64,000 bases of DNA from Sipunculus nudus (Eukaryota > Annelida > Sipuncula > Golfingiida > Sipunculidae), in assembly GCA_026874595.1 (NCBI GenBank), contig CM049308.1:23960367-24024366 (forward strand). Direction: 5' to 3'. Shown one piece after another: positions 9,983-22,163 of this stretch; position 1 is the first letter of the stretch; every line of letters begins with the position of its first letter. The position numbers and the translations under genes are program-made. The notes under the pieces are model-generated. The model was not told where the DNA came from. It saw nothing but the letters and a program-made list of their open reading frames with translations, and did no database searches.

Positions 9983-12900
9983 CAGGGGCCTGTTGCATAA
10001 AGGCATCGCAAGGCTGCGAGGCGTCGCAAGCAGAAAAGTCGGTTGCATAAAACTGTTGCAGAGTTGCGATGTGTCGCAAAACACCCAAAATTTGCGACGA
10101 CAAAATCGGGGTTCCAAGCCCATCGCAGCACCTTTTTATCCAAAAATAAATGTAAATAATATTTGTTCACTGTTTGTTTTAATCAAGATATTGGAATATG
10201 TTTGTTATATTATTACGGCCGCTGTTGACAAAAATTTATATCTAGCTCTAATTTTGCATAAACACTAAGATATTTGTTTCATAAATTATTATCCAAACCT
10301 TTCCAGCATTACATATAAATATTCTCTCATAATATAATGTACACAGACGTTCTTTAGAAATACATAATATTCATACATCATAATATACAAATTATGTGCG
10401 CTATTTTCTTTTTCTTACAATATCTCATTTACATAATTTGTAATAGAGAAAATATGTATATGGAGCCTTTTTTTTTATATAGTTATAGACTTGCACATGG
10501 TACCAAGAACATCTGTTCACTGTTAGATTTAAATTGTAATGTACATATTTTTATGCCAACTAATAATAATAATAATTTGATAATAAAATTAATAACTGAT
10601 ATTTATTTATTCTATAAAGCGTAAAATCCGCCAGAAATGGTGCCCTAAACGCTTTATACATGACTAAAAGGTTACAATTGGAATGATATTGGTTAATTTT
10701 ACAATAAAAAACTCAAAAATTACAAAATTAAGTTTATAACTACAACAACGTTTTAAGAGAATTCGTATCACCGAAATTCATTGACTACACTAATGAGTTT
10801 TCAAATGAGATTTAAAAGCTGACAGAGTGTATTTCGAATTTCGGATTCATAAAGGTTCAATTCAAAACGTTGTTTGTTTACGGACGTCCGGCCAGACGAA
10901 TAAAGGACCATCGCTATAGCTTAGATAAATTATAGTAAGCTGAGCTAAAAAAATGCAGCGGTACGATCATAACTTCGAAATGTGGCCTGACAAATCCGGG
11001 TTTTAATGTGTGCGCATAATGCCAAAACTCATGAGTGGCATCGATAAGCTTTGATAAATAAACCTGTCAGTGTTCGATTAGGTAGCGTCATATTGACCCT
11101 CTGGCATACGACCAGATTACTAGCGCCAGAGTGTCATGACATCTACGTCTGAGGATCGCATTATAAGGCCTTATGAAGATGCAAATATTTTCGTCATTTC
11201 TGACAACGCTTCATGGGCTACAGGTACACTGTCAATCAACCTTAATCAGGCCATACGATAGCATTTTTTGTGTACTTTCTAATAATACCAAATATGAGCG
11301 AGAAAATTCCTGTTTAACCCAGCACATTGGTAAACCCCTCGCCATGTCTGTTGAATTTATGACCGCATGAACACAAGCATGGCTCGCACGGGTTACACAG
11401 GCAACTTGCAGGCCACACGGGAAATGACCCGTGTCCATGGAGACGGTGTTTCGGTTTGGGTTGCGAGCTCATACATATACAATTGTGTTTATTCACCATT
11501 CCAGACATAATATTGAGACTATATGGGCCGTTTTCCACAATATGAATGCAACCAGATTCAAGACCACTGCGATACATTCCTCCATATTACTAGTATCACG
11601 ACTCGAGTAGGCTTACTAGCCCAGTTATCCGATTGCCTACTGAGTCGGGTTGTCACGGCTATTGATTAGGGCGCTCAGATGCGACACAACAGTACCCCGG
11701 GAACATTCTCCTATCAAGTTTCGGAGAGAATTTGATGACAACGAAGCGTGAATGGAAAACGTTTAAAGCGGAATAACGCTATTTTGGACCACGCCCAAAT
11801 CCTTAATTACAGTCGGATGTAGAGATTTCTAGAGATGTTCAAAATGGAAAGTTAAAATTGGTGCCAACTAGCGTAAAACTATATGAAATTTTTAAACGTT
11901 ACCATTTTCAAGGCCATTGATTCGAAATGAGAAGTACACGAAATCGGAAACTTGGAAGAACTTAAAGTAATTCCAGTGCCATATATTAAAATAACAAGGC
12001 TTCTTCTTGTAGATATTATTTGGAAATTACACAGCTTAGTTGTAACGGTGAAACTGCAAAAAGTTACTTTTTTTCATTACCTCCAAACTGTTCATACATT
12101 ATGGTATACATATGTTAAACTGAAATATAATTATGAAAACGAACTGTCAGTTGTGTGAATATTAGAATGTTAATAGGCTGGATCTTGTTTGGTATATGTG
12201 CATATGAAGGGAAATCAATCCATGTTTTTTAATTAGGAAGGGGGGGGGGGGATAAAAGAAGAGAAAATGGAGAAATCTTAAAGTTTCTTGGGGATAAAAG
12301 TTTATATATTAAACATATATATTACAATAATGAAACAATTGACAAATGATATGTTAATATGATAATTAGATACCTAATTTGCATAACTGATAATTCCATG
12401 TCAGTAAAATATAAACAATGTTAAACAATATTCCACAGGTGATATCATTTCGGATTCGATACGATAGGTATAGGCCTAACCTTATATAACATATATTCGT
12501 ACATGACAGATTCATGTGAATTAAAAATGCCCTATCGATGTTTCAATTCTTGTTGCGGACATATATGTATTTTCCCTGTTTGACATTTTGTTCAATATTA
12601 TTTACAATGTGTTTTATAGTTGTTAACGATTTATAAAGATGATTACTTATTCTTGCAATTATATATTTTAGGACCTTCAAGGGTGTTTTTTTGTTTAACG
12701 TTGTCACAAAACTATCTGCTTTTAAAATCGAAGTTTAAATGTGTACTTATCGAAGGTGGTTACACGACTTTTTCACTGCCTAGGAGACACATAGTTTGAC
12801 ACTACCTAGGAGGCACATGGAATCGCCTTATTCGGACAAGTGTACGTGCCGGCAGAATCTAAGAATACACGACACGTGAAGCATAAATTGCGTCAATCCC

Positions 12901-13030
12901 GTCGCAAGTGCGTGGCAAGTACGTGAAATTTGCGTCATGTTTTATGCAACCGTCGCAAGAGCTTCGCAATTTCCATCGCAAACCCATCGCAACTTTGCGA
13001 TTTGCGGAAATTTTATGCAACTGGCCCCTG
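9983..13030. mobile_element. Non-autonomous DNA transposon-like element with CAGGGGCC ends, inside satellite C
   Basis: The left end reads CAGGGGCCTGTTGCATAAA. The right end, reverse-complemented, reads CAGGGGCCAGTTGCATAAA, one mismatch in 19. Both ends carry subterminal TTGCGA and ATCGCA repeats and a second GTTGCATAAAAC about 50-80 bp inwards. Satellite C stops at the left end and related satellite resumes at the right end, which supports an insertion. The flanks share only TTTGC, so no clear target duplication is seen. The interior is AT-rich, with a 12-base G run at 12239-12250 and no recognisable transposase. The superfamily is not assigned. Confidence 0.65.
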
Positions 13031-13255
13031 ATTTGCTGCCGCGGAGTTTGCGCGTACGAGCCGGTCTGTGTTTGATGGTAGCAAGTCCAATGGCAGCTCA
13101 TTGCGCGATGTGGCAAGCAATGCGCAAGGGTAGCAAATACTACTGTGCGACTGCTATTTGCTAGCGCGCACTTTGCGCTCAATAGCCTTTGAACGCATAA
13201 TAGTAGCAAGATGAGTGCGCGTTGTGCCGGGCATTGCGCAAAGGTAGCAAAGAAT
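13031..13255. repeat. Satellite C-related sequence beyond the transposon
   Basis: It contains TTTGCTGCCGCGGAG, GCTATTTGCTAGCGCGCACT and several GGTAGCAA words, which are variants and reverse complements of satellite C motifs. It is more diverged than 8725-9982 and partly inverted. I read it as the far side of the array split by the element at 9983-13030. Confidence 0.6.
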
Positions 13256-13506
13256 CCAATAGATTAGTCTGAAAAACCGACAGTTCCCCGCATATATGCA
13301 CCGCTGCCACCATGAAGTAATAATTTGCCATTGATAATCAAGTCACTGATGTATACTGAGCTTCTTTATTACCATGATGCTGTTACACATGTAGCCATAA
13401 GGATAGCTTGTACTGAACTACTTTATTTGACTTTATTACTACACATGCTATATATAGACTGTATAAATGCGATACATGATATAGTGCTGTATGTGTATCG
13501 TATCAC

Positions 13507-14360
13507 TACATTAATAAGCTGGATCTTGTTTGGTATATGTGCATATGAAGGGAAATCAATTCATGTCTTCTAATTAAGAAGGGGGGGGGGGGCTAAACAA
13601 AGAGAAAACGGGGAAATCTTAAATTTTCTTGGGGATAAATGTTTATTTATTAAACATATATATTACAATAATGAAACAATTGAAAAATGATATGTTAATA
13701 TGATAATTTGATGCCTAATTTGCCAAACTGATAATTCCATGTCAGTAAAATATAAACAATGTTAAACAATATTCATCAGGTGATATCATTGCGGATTCGT
13801 TACGATGCGTATGGGTCTAACCTTATATAACATATGAAAAATGCATGTGAATTAAAAATGCCCTTGGCGCCCTTGGTTGGCGATGTTTAAATTCTTTTGG
13901 CAAACATATGTATTTTCCCAGTTTGTTCAATATTATTTACAATGTGTTTTATAGTTATTTACGAATTATAAAGATGATAACTTATTCTTGCAATTATATA
14001 TTTTAGGACCTTCAAGGCTGCTTTTTTGTATAACGTTGTCACAAAAACTATCTGCTTTTAAAATCGAAGTTCATATGTGTACTTATCGAAGGTGGTTAAA
14101 CGACTTTTTCACTACCTAGGAGACACATAGTTTAACACTACCTAGGAGGCACATGAAATCGCCTTATTCGGACAGGTCTACGTGCCTGCAGTATCTAAGA
14201 ACACACGACACGTGAAGCATAAATTGCGTTAATCCCGTCGCAGTGCGTGGCAAGTACGTGAAATTTGCGTCATGTTTTATGCAACCGTCGCAAGAGCTTC
14301 GCAATTTCTATCGCAAACCCATCGCAACTTTGCGATTTGCGGAAATTTTATGCAACAGGC
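13507..14360. mobile_element. Second, left-truncated copy of the CAGGGGCC-type element
   Basis: This repeats 12168-13028 over about 850 bp. It starts at TTAATAAGCTGGATCTTG (12168 has TTAATAGGCTGGATCTTG) and includes a matching G run at 13581-13592. It ends in TTTTATGCAACAGGCCCC, a right end one base closer to the left-end consensus than copy 1. No left terminal repeat is present. It is either a truncated insertion or a local duplication of the right part of copy 1. Satellite D begins directly after it. Confidence 0.7.
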
Positions 14361-15030
14361 CCCAGCAATTTTGCATCCTAATGTGCAAATTGCTAGCAAT
14401 TTAGCAACTTTGGAAGCAACTTTGCCATTCGTCAGGGAAGACCTCCCAGTCTCTCATACACGCAATTTGCTGACTATTTTTTTCAATTTTGAAGTTTGCA
14501 TAGTCCTTCGTTAGAGGAAGCCTTGGGTGCCATGAAATGAAGTGACCCCGTCTAAGAATTCCGCAATTTGCTGGTAATTTTGCAATTTTGGGGTTTCTTA
14601 TTCATCCGGTAGAGGGAGCCCCAGGCGGCAATGAGATGAAGGGGCCTGTCTAGTAATTATGCAATTTGCTTGCAATTTGGAACTTTGAAGTTTAACCCGT
14701 TAAACAATTCCGCAATTTGCCGGCAATTTTGCAACATTGTAGTTCTCTGAATCCATCGGTAGAGTGAGCCACCGGGGGTCTCCATCTTGCCATTCCGCGA
14801 ATTGCCAGCAGTTTAGCCACTTTGAAGTTCTCTTAATCCTCCGATAGGGGGAGCCCCAGACTAGATTAAAATGAAGGTCCCCTGTCTAGCAATTCCGCAA
14901 ATTGCCGGCAATTAAGCAACTTTGTAGTTCTCTGAATCCACCGGTAGATGGAACCCCCGGCGGTCATACACTGAGGGGACCCAATCTAGCAATTTCGCAA
15001 TTTGCGGCAAATAAGCAAACTTTGGAGTTA
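14361..15030 (+). repeat. Satellite D: about six irregular tandem units of about 100 bp
   Basis: The units contain TTCCGCAATTTGCCGGCAAT, then GCAACTTTG, AGTTCTCTGAATCCAC, CGGTAGAGGGAGCCCC and an ATGAAGGGACCC-like stretch. Key words recur near 14561, 14660, 14709 (a short unit), 14795, 14896 and 14994. The layout, an AT palindrome-like part plus a GGTAGAGGGAGC part, mirrors satellite A, but the sequences differ. Confidence 0.8.
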
Positions 15031-16190
15031 TGTGGTACCCTTGCACTTAGACCACATGGCCGTCTTTGGGAAAACAGGTTTTTTGATTTATTATGTGTGA
15101 TTATACAATATTGTAAGCGTGTCCAGGCATACCGAGTCTAAATCCTAGAGCGAGTTCACGCCATTAGAGTCCAAGCCCGTATTCTTCGAGTCCGAAAAGG
15201 CTCTTACCAAAAGGTATTTAAATGGAACTTTGAGTTCATCAAGTATTTTTAATATTAGTTTATGCAGGCATTTTTATAATGTTTTATTGTATAAATGTCC
15301 TGATAAACAAATTGAGTTTGTATATCTTTATCTGAAGTTTTTTTTCTATTTTTAATGAGAATAGTTCGAACATATGAATCTCTTTTTTATGTTTTAAAAA
15401 CTAAAACTCTGGGCTTTGATGGCAATTAAAAAAAAAAGAAGATTTATGATGGACTAGGTCTGTTACCCGAGTCGTAACCCCAGAGTCCGAGTACACGTCT
15501 GAGTCCAGTACTCTCGAGTCCAAGTCCATGCCCAAGTCACTGAAATTGAGTCCTACGTAACTGTGAACAGGCCAATCAGGATTGCAATATATGTAACTAG
15601 AATAAATGAGCCGGTAAACTTTGCATATAATGAGAAACAGGTGTACCTATATGCCTGAAATTTGTTTCCCTTTAAAAAAAATGGAACTCTTCAAGGCTCA
15701 AAATATTGGATAATGGTAGAAGGCGCCACCAGTCTTGTACGCGTAGGAAAGCTATTCAAGATCTGTGAACATGCAAATCGTAAAAACGGTCTAGGCACAC
15801 ACTTCTGCGGTAATTATGTCAGGTTTTGTTGGATAACTTCAGATCAAAAATCGGATAAGGCACGTAGATCCGGTGTCAAAGGTCAGGTGACATCCAACAA
15901 TTATTCTCCGGTTCTACTGTGACCTTAGAAAGTGAAGTTTCGGGACAGTGTATTATATGGTTAAGCTTAGCTGTGACCCCCCCCCCCCCCCCTTCCTCAC
16001 TTTTTTTTTATAATTCCAAGAACCGTTTTGCTGCAGTAGGGCATAACATGTCTGTTTAAGACGCTTGGACCATGCAAAAGGTCTGAAAAAGACACAATGT
16101 CATCAGTATAAAGTCTGGCCATATAAAATGCATAAAACGCAATAAGTAATTTGTCTGGATTTGGCTTTACTTAACTAATATATGGAGCTT
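15031..16190. other. Interval without a recognisable gene
   Basis: It contains runs of ACCGAGTC/GAGTCC-like words near 15130-15560, an 18-base C run at about 15977, and an 86-codon frame at 15662-15922 with no recognised domain. Exon 2 of the paralogue whose exon 1 lies at 16.2 kb would be expected near 15.4 kb, but I do not see it. Confidence 0.4.
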
Positions 16191-16202
16191 TCTCAAATTA
16201 TT

Positions 16203-16400
16203 ATTTACCTGTAAAGAGAGCGGCAAACAGAATAACGAGCTAAATTGAGTATGTTTTATCTTCAGATTCAGATGTAAACTGGTGGACAGTCTAACAGTTT
16301 AGGACTATATACAGGGAAGTTTGTAGGAGTGTCCATTCTAGGTGAGAAAATGACGTATGGTAACTTAAAATAGTGCACTAGGGTGTAAACTAAATGATTT
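16203..16400 (-). pseudogene. Decayed exon 1 and 5' flank of a peptide-gene paralogue
   Basis: On the minus strand TTGCCGCTCTCTTTACAG followed by GTAAAT lines up with the signal-peptide exon and 5' splice site of the intact gene (CTCGCCGCTCTCTGTGCTG followed by GTAAGT at 22052-22075). The start codon position has decayed. The upstream flank also matches: TAACTTAAAATAG with CTA-GGGTGT near 16370-16385 corresponds to 22225-22245. This is a third trace of the family on the same strand. Confidence 0.6.
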
Positions 16401-17263
16401 TTTTATTATGCTGGCCAATATATATTAAGGGAGTATTCATTTTAGCACAAATGGTGTGTTTGGAATACATGTATTTTCCTTCTCAATCTTTACAACTAGA
16501 ACGTGACAAGGCGATCGACATTTTCTGAATGATAGTTCAATATAGTAGTTATCCTTTAAACGTGACTGCATTGTACTGTAATACACTTAATTGAGTTCTG
16601 TTAATAACCGATTGATATACAGACACTTGCTGACTTCTCTTGTAAACGTGATTGCGCCATGTGTCTAACTTGAAGCAAACGTGTTTGACAGAACTTGTCT
16701 TACTCCCGAGGTTCTGGATCAAAACATTTTAATTTTACAAACAAGAACATGTTAATATCTTACAGGCAACAACCTGGATAACTGGACAATCGATCATTGT
16801 TTCGAAGGCAGGTAATAATTTTACCACGTTCACTAATCAAATTACTTCTTAGAAATTAATTTGTCTATTCTCCAGCTTTATGAGTTAAACACACATATTA
16901 ATACGAATAATAAAGGAATTTTGGTAGCAGGAAAAGAAAACAAATTTGTTTCCTGACGTAGACCTACTGTCCACTGAACAAAAATTAGCACAAAGTTTGC
17001 TTGATTTTGCGAGCGGTTCTTAAATTGAAGTTTTTAAGTGCAACTAAATGGCCAATCAAGAATAAACCTTATCTATTAATAGATGATTCATTATAATGAA
17101 AATTTAAAATAGAACGCTATCAGGGAACAGAAGTATAAGGAGTATAATATACTGTGGATTCAGGTAGGTGAAAAGGACGTGAATACCGGGGGCTTGGGTG
17201 CATCAGGGTATGACTAATGAAATCCCCCTCCTATTCAGAGAATGTATATATATACATATACAT

Positions 17264-17331
<68 letters not shown>

Positions 17332-17839
17332 AAACTTTATGAGCTAGAATAATAAATATTATTATATCTAATTATATCTTATATTGTACAACTTATATAA
17401 TAAACTCAATACTGATTATATAACGCTGAATCCAGTAAGTTAATCTTCAAGTGTGGAGGGATGATCATCCGTAGGTGAGAGAGAACACCTTTTCATATAA
17501 ATCTATTGGTTATCAAATGACTTTTATCCAATTATTTATATATATATAATTGGAAAAATGTCAGATCAATATAAATAGTTTTGAAGGGGTGTCCTAAAAA
17601 TATAACCCACACGAGCATTAAGGTATATTATATTAATTTAAAAAAGGGCGCCTTTTATTGCTCTGCTTGTCGGCCTAAATTACCGCCCAGGTCTGGAATA
17701 ACGATTGATTATAAACCTTTATAAAACGTAAAAATAACGATGTTACCTTATTATTGAAAAAAAACTTTAGACCCACGAATTTTCTTGAATACACATTAGC
17801 CTCAACGTTCATTATTTTGCACTTGAAGACCAGTTTAAA
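16401..17839. other. AT-rich interval without a recognisable gene
   Basis: No exon, RNA gene or named transposon could be supported. It includes the compound (AC)n/(TA)n microsatellite at 17258-17325. Just after that, TATA-rich words and short inverted repeats near 17340-17580 look like low-complexity sequence. Confidence 0.4.
17258..17325. repeat. Compound (AC)n(TA)n microsatellite
   Basis: ACACAC runs directly into TATATA for about 45 bases. Confidence 0.95.
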
Positions 17840-19637
17840 TTTATTTTAAATACGAAAGGTTCACTTGCTGGCCACACACACTGATAGGTGGTGCTGCAGT
17901 GCCTTCGAATGGTAATGTTAAATGTCTCTTTTTCATGGGAGAATATGGCACTCCTAAAAGTTCAAGACAAAAAACTGCATGTCCAAGGTGCGACTGCAGA
18001 GGAGTTACGTGACAAGGAGAGACCATTGTCATTTACAGTATCGACATACCTACGTGATTCGTTCTGATAGCTGATCGGTATAACATTTGGTTTAAACTTC
18101 AAATAAGTAAGAGCTGGAAACAGTATGGTGACCTTTAATTAACGAGATAATGGTTAATGCTGCACAATTTATTTTTCAAGTTTATTGTTAAATGGCTGTT
18201 TAACCATTGTATAATATTAAATCCGTTGTATGTGATTCTTTTAGTTTTACTCAGACAGTCAAAGTACATAGAGTTTAATGTTCTAATTTGCCTAGGCACA
18301 ACTTAAATAAATTATTAGAGAACCTATGAACCTCAAGCAAAGCCAGGATGGCATACAAATATACCCCACATTTTTCTCGAAATTCAGTGAAAAAATGTTA
18401 ATAATTTGTGACCACGTACATAGCCATTGCCTTATCAATAAACTAATATTTAAAATCCAACTGATCTATATCATTAGGACGGTGGAGCAAATGATTGTCT
18501 ATATTTTTGTTTGAATGTAATGATCAATCCATACTTTTGATAGGAAAACTTTCTAATTAGAAATAATTGCATTTATTGCTGCCTGAAGCGGCCACAACGG
18601 ACTTGCAGATATTAAAAAGTGACGTCAAAAGACTTTCTCCTTTCCTTTAATTATACTTCCGAGACAACATAGATTCTTATATTAATTGAATATTGCACTA
18701 CAGATGTTAGAACCGGTCGATTTATACAGTAAAATGAAATTAAGTAGCAATAAGCAAATATAAGAATCGTCCTCTCGATGTTACATGTCGCATAACGTAA
18801 CTTTACTTTCTTTACAGGTATCTTTCGTAAATTCGATATCTATCGTTTACCCAATTTATCTGATAACCCTCTGAAATAAATCGGTCATTGTGGTAATTGG
18901 CAAACAAGCGACTACGGGGTAGGTTCATTTATGACTGTTTGAATTTAATATTCAAGTTTTAATTACAGTTTAGTAATTACTAGCATGATATTCATTCTTG
19001 TGTTCGGCCTGCTTGTCGCGACGACTTAATCAGGAGTCCTTTATGAGATCAGCTGCAAAGCGAAGGGTCCTGGATATATTTCTGGTTCTATACATGGGTC
19101 CCGTGTCCTTCGGCCAGGTCCTAGCGACGACCAAATAAGGAGTCCTAAATAAGGTCAGCAGCCCTATATGGCACAGCATCTGAGACCACTTTGCACTTAA
19201 ATCAGCACTGCCAGCAACAAGAACGCAATCAACATACATGAAAATTGAATAATTTAAAGTTAGGTCTAAATACTTACAGCAATGGCAATAAAGGCAGTCC
19301 TTAACGAACGTGTTCTAACGGATGACAGCCATTAAGACCCAAGCGTTGATTTATGACAAGTAACTGTTTAAAGTAGGTATAAAGTAACAAAGTCAATGGT
19401 AATAATAATACAAAACAAATTTGATTTAATGTGTATCTCTTTTAATTGATGGTAGCAAAATAAAAAAAAATTGTCAAAGAGTAGTCCGTTCACCTATCGG
19501 CGTATCATCCCATAGCGGAAATCCTTATCTATGAATATACATGTACGTTTACATGTAACTATTACAAATATAGGAATGAGAATCGTTTATAAAAATGTGT
19601 GACGTGTAAAAATGTAAACCTTAAACTGCTGGCTCTG

Positions 19638-19691
<54 letters not shown>

Positions 19692-21068
19692 AATATGCTC
19701 TCACAAAGAAAACCAGAAGATGGGTTCTCACATTCATTAAATGTGATGACAAGCAATATAAATCCAAAAGCGTGTCTTAGTCCTTTCACGTGTATCAGTT
19801 TCATTATGGGGAATGAAGCGAATGTAACCTTAAGGAGCCTGGAAATGGAAACTGGAAAACTGAACATCGGAAACTGGAGGCGTGTTGACTCCCTGTTCTC
19901 CGGAAGTGCCATTGAGTGGCGAGATCCTTACGTGGCTTATATTGCGAATCGAACGGATTGATGAAGCAAGGATCTTCTGGGATTATCCAATGGACTTGTT
20001 TACCCTATACCTTTGAACAGTCCTTTGCCTCCTCCCCTCACCGATCGTTAAATGTATCACAATCCACAAAAAAAGATCTGTTATGTTAACAGTTGATTTA
20101 TAAAATTAGTTAACATCCTACCACTGATTAAAATGCGTTAAAATTACTAGTTGTTTTTACCATCGACACTCAAAATGAACTCAGTCGGAAACTACACTGA
20201 AATTTTGAAATATATGCTTGGCGCTACTGTGGGTCGAGAATACTGAGTAAAAATAGTAACCGCTAACACATATTTATTCGTCGGTCTGTGATTGATTTAA
20301 GAATTATCACAGATTAATATTATAGTCTATGTATATGTTCGGACCATCCAACCGAATCCATATTAAATAAATGTGGTCCACAACTAACTTTAAAATTCAT
20401 GACTTACGGTCTGTTTCCACATTCGGGAGATTAGAAACCGGACTACTAGGATCATTATAACCATGCTTAAGCTCCGGATCCGTATTGGAAATCAGCTGAT
20501 ACAATCTGGTTTCTAACAAACATATAACCACAGTCGCCGCCCTTCTGACCCAGAGTGACACCATATTTATCGAGGAGAAAGAATGTTACAAAATACGGAC
20601 ATGCTGACACACCTACATTCATTCTTACATGCTTGTACATGCACAAATATCGTTTAACGTACAAGGCGTGCTGATAGCCATAATCAAGTTTATTTATTCT
20701 CCAACTAAAGCCTTGTGGACTGGTAGACGTGTTCTTCTACAAAAGATAAACAACATTCTGTTATATTAATATACATTATTTGTTATATTGCCTCGGCATA
20801 CAATTTTGGTCGTCTGGCTGTTTGTTTGTTTCCTATTTTGTCTCTAGGTTTTATTTTTTTAACATGTATATTTTAGAGAAAATCTTAAGTTCATATGCTG
20901 TTCAACCTTATTGCGAGTAGTGTCTCCATTGAGAGGTGATTCAATTTATATGATATGTAGTACAGGACCCATTTTGATCTTAAACATTCCATGACATCTA
21001 CTGCACTTTTTCTTGCTATTCGGAATAAATGATAGTATATATATATACATTAACTTACCTTTACACCT
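17840..21068. repeat. Duplicon copy 2, flank of the intact peptide gene
   Basis: 18241-18660 and 19940-21060 match copy 1 at 1-1481. 18000-19930 also matches the reverse complement of 53960-55400. A 63-codon minus-strand frame at 17841-18032 begins beside the conserved CATTTACAGTATCGACATAC block, but its frame is not kept in the inverted copy, so I do not call it a gene. The part at 18690-19930 is absent from copy 1 and includes a (TA)n tract. Confidence 0.65.
19639..19687. repeat. (TA)n microsatellite
   Basis: About 24 TA units. Long Tyr-Ile open frames on both strands here are artefacts of the repeat. Confidence 0.97.
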
Positions 21069-22094
21069 TCACTGAGCATTGCATTCGTCTGGCACCTGGT
21101 TTGCAGTTGGGTAGCAACAAAACTGTTGTGAGGTACATCCATTCTCACCCGGGTTGGCGCAAAGGTATTCATCCAAAAAATCAATACACCCCCCTACGTG
21201 ACACCTTCCAAGCAAGTCTGGTCCGCAAGGGGGACCATCTTGCCCAAGGCTCACTGAAAACATGAAAAATAATTATTTTTATCATATCGTTTTATGTCCC
21301 ATTCACATTACGTTCACATTGCAAGTGTTGTTTTAAAAATACATGGCGAAAGCACATTAAACGTTTATATGTCAATATATACGTATATATGTCAATATGT
21401 ATATGTCTTTTGTGAGCCTCTGTTTTCATGATGAGTCTCAATCCCTGACATTTCAGTTTCAATAATATGAGCAATGTGGTCATTGAGTTCAGCTTTTAAT
21501 ATATGAGTCTAGTAATAACGAGAAGTTTAAATAGAAAACTGTTGCGTACATCGTCATGGAAATGTCAAACAAAGACAACTTTAACGCAGCATAGCCTGAC
21601 TTTTTCAGAAACATTACTTTTTTTTATATTTCTTTTGGAGATAGCCGCCTCCATTTTTTAATGCTGGCTTAACTAAGTATATATACTTCTGCAGAATTCA
21701 ATTCTGGGTTCAGACACAGTGACAGGGCTGTTACGCTTCTTCTCTTTTTATATCCTCGTATTAACCATTCCCGGTTACCTCTGCACCAGCAGGGGTTGTG
21801 AAACCATTACCCTTGCTGGAAGATTCTACCGAGGAACGCCCGAGATTTGCAATATTTGTGTGTGAAGCACGGCCGTTGGGTAAGACCTGATATCCGGGTT
21901 TTGAATCCTGTGCTTTACCTCTAAGTCCCAGAAACATTTCTGATCAACTTTCTATCCACTGCCCTTGTTGCCTTTGCCCCGATGGAACAACAGACCATAC
22001 GTCGTCTAAGATATGACCCAAGGGCTACTTCTTTACCTCTTGTTTAGCTTTACTTACCAGCACAGAGAGCGGCGAGAAGAATGATGAATTTCAT
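21069..22094 (-). CDS. Small secreted cysteine-rich (defensin-like?) peptide precursor, two exons
   Basis: Exon 1 is 22094-22058 and exon 2 is 21253-21069, joined across an intron with GTAAGT and TTTTCAG borders in phase 1. The product is 73 residues. A hydrophobic signal peptide, MKFIILLAALCAVSLG, is followed by about 57 residues with eight cysteines spaced C-x7-C-x4-C-x8-C-x7-C-x5-CC-x10-C. The mature part is acidic, with few Arg or Lys. The C-x7-C-x4-C ... C-x5-CC frame recalls beta- and big-defensins with an extra Cys pair, and also WAP-type inhibitors, but I cannot assign a family. A secreted immune, inhibitor or mucus peptide are all possible. The start was chosen because it opens the signal peptide and lies 61 bases below a TATA box. 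Broken paralogues at 1482-1654 and 16203-16400 show a local gene family. Confidence 0.8.
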
Positions 22095-22155
22095 GATGCA
22101 GCGTCTGCTAAACTTCAGCAAAAGAAACTGATGAATCATCTACCCGTGGGCGATA

Positions 22156-22163
22156 TATTTATA
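22156..22163 (-). promoter_or_regulatory. TATA box of the cysteine-rich peptide gene
   Basis: TATAAATA on the minus strand, about 61 bases upstream of the ATG. Transcription would then start near 22130 with a short leader. The flank out to about 22255 is partly kept in the paralogue at 16.2-16.4 kb. Confidence 0.55.

Noticed and set aside
4016-10000. Regular repeats as a CRISPR array
   Set aside because: Direct tandem satellites with no unique spacers, in a eukaryotic genome.
17841-18032. 63-codon minus-strand frame next to a conserved block
   Set aside because: The inverted copy near 55270-55400 conserves DNA but not this frame.
19562-19961. Frames with long Tyr-Ile runs (also at 28343, 37181, 46079 and 57977)
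   Set aside because: Caused by (TA)n microsatellites on either strand.
21850-21930. tRNA-like B box (GGGTTTTGAATCC) in the peptide gene intron, as a tRNA or SINE
   Set aside because: No acceptable A box at the right distance and no cloverleaf that I could fold.
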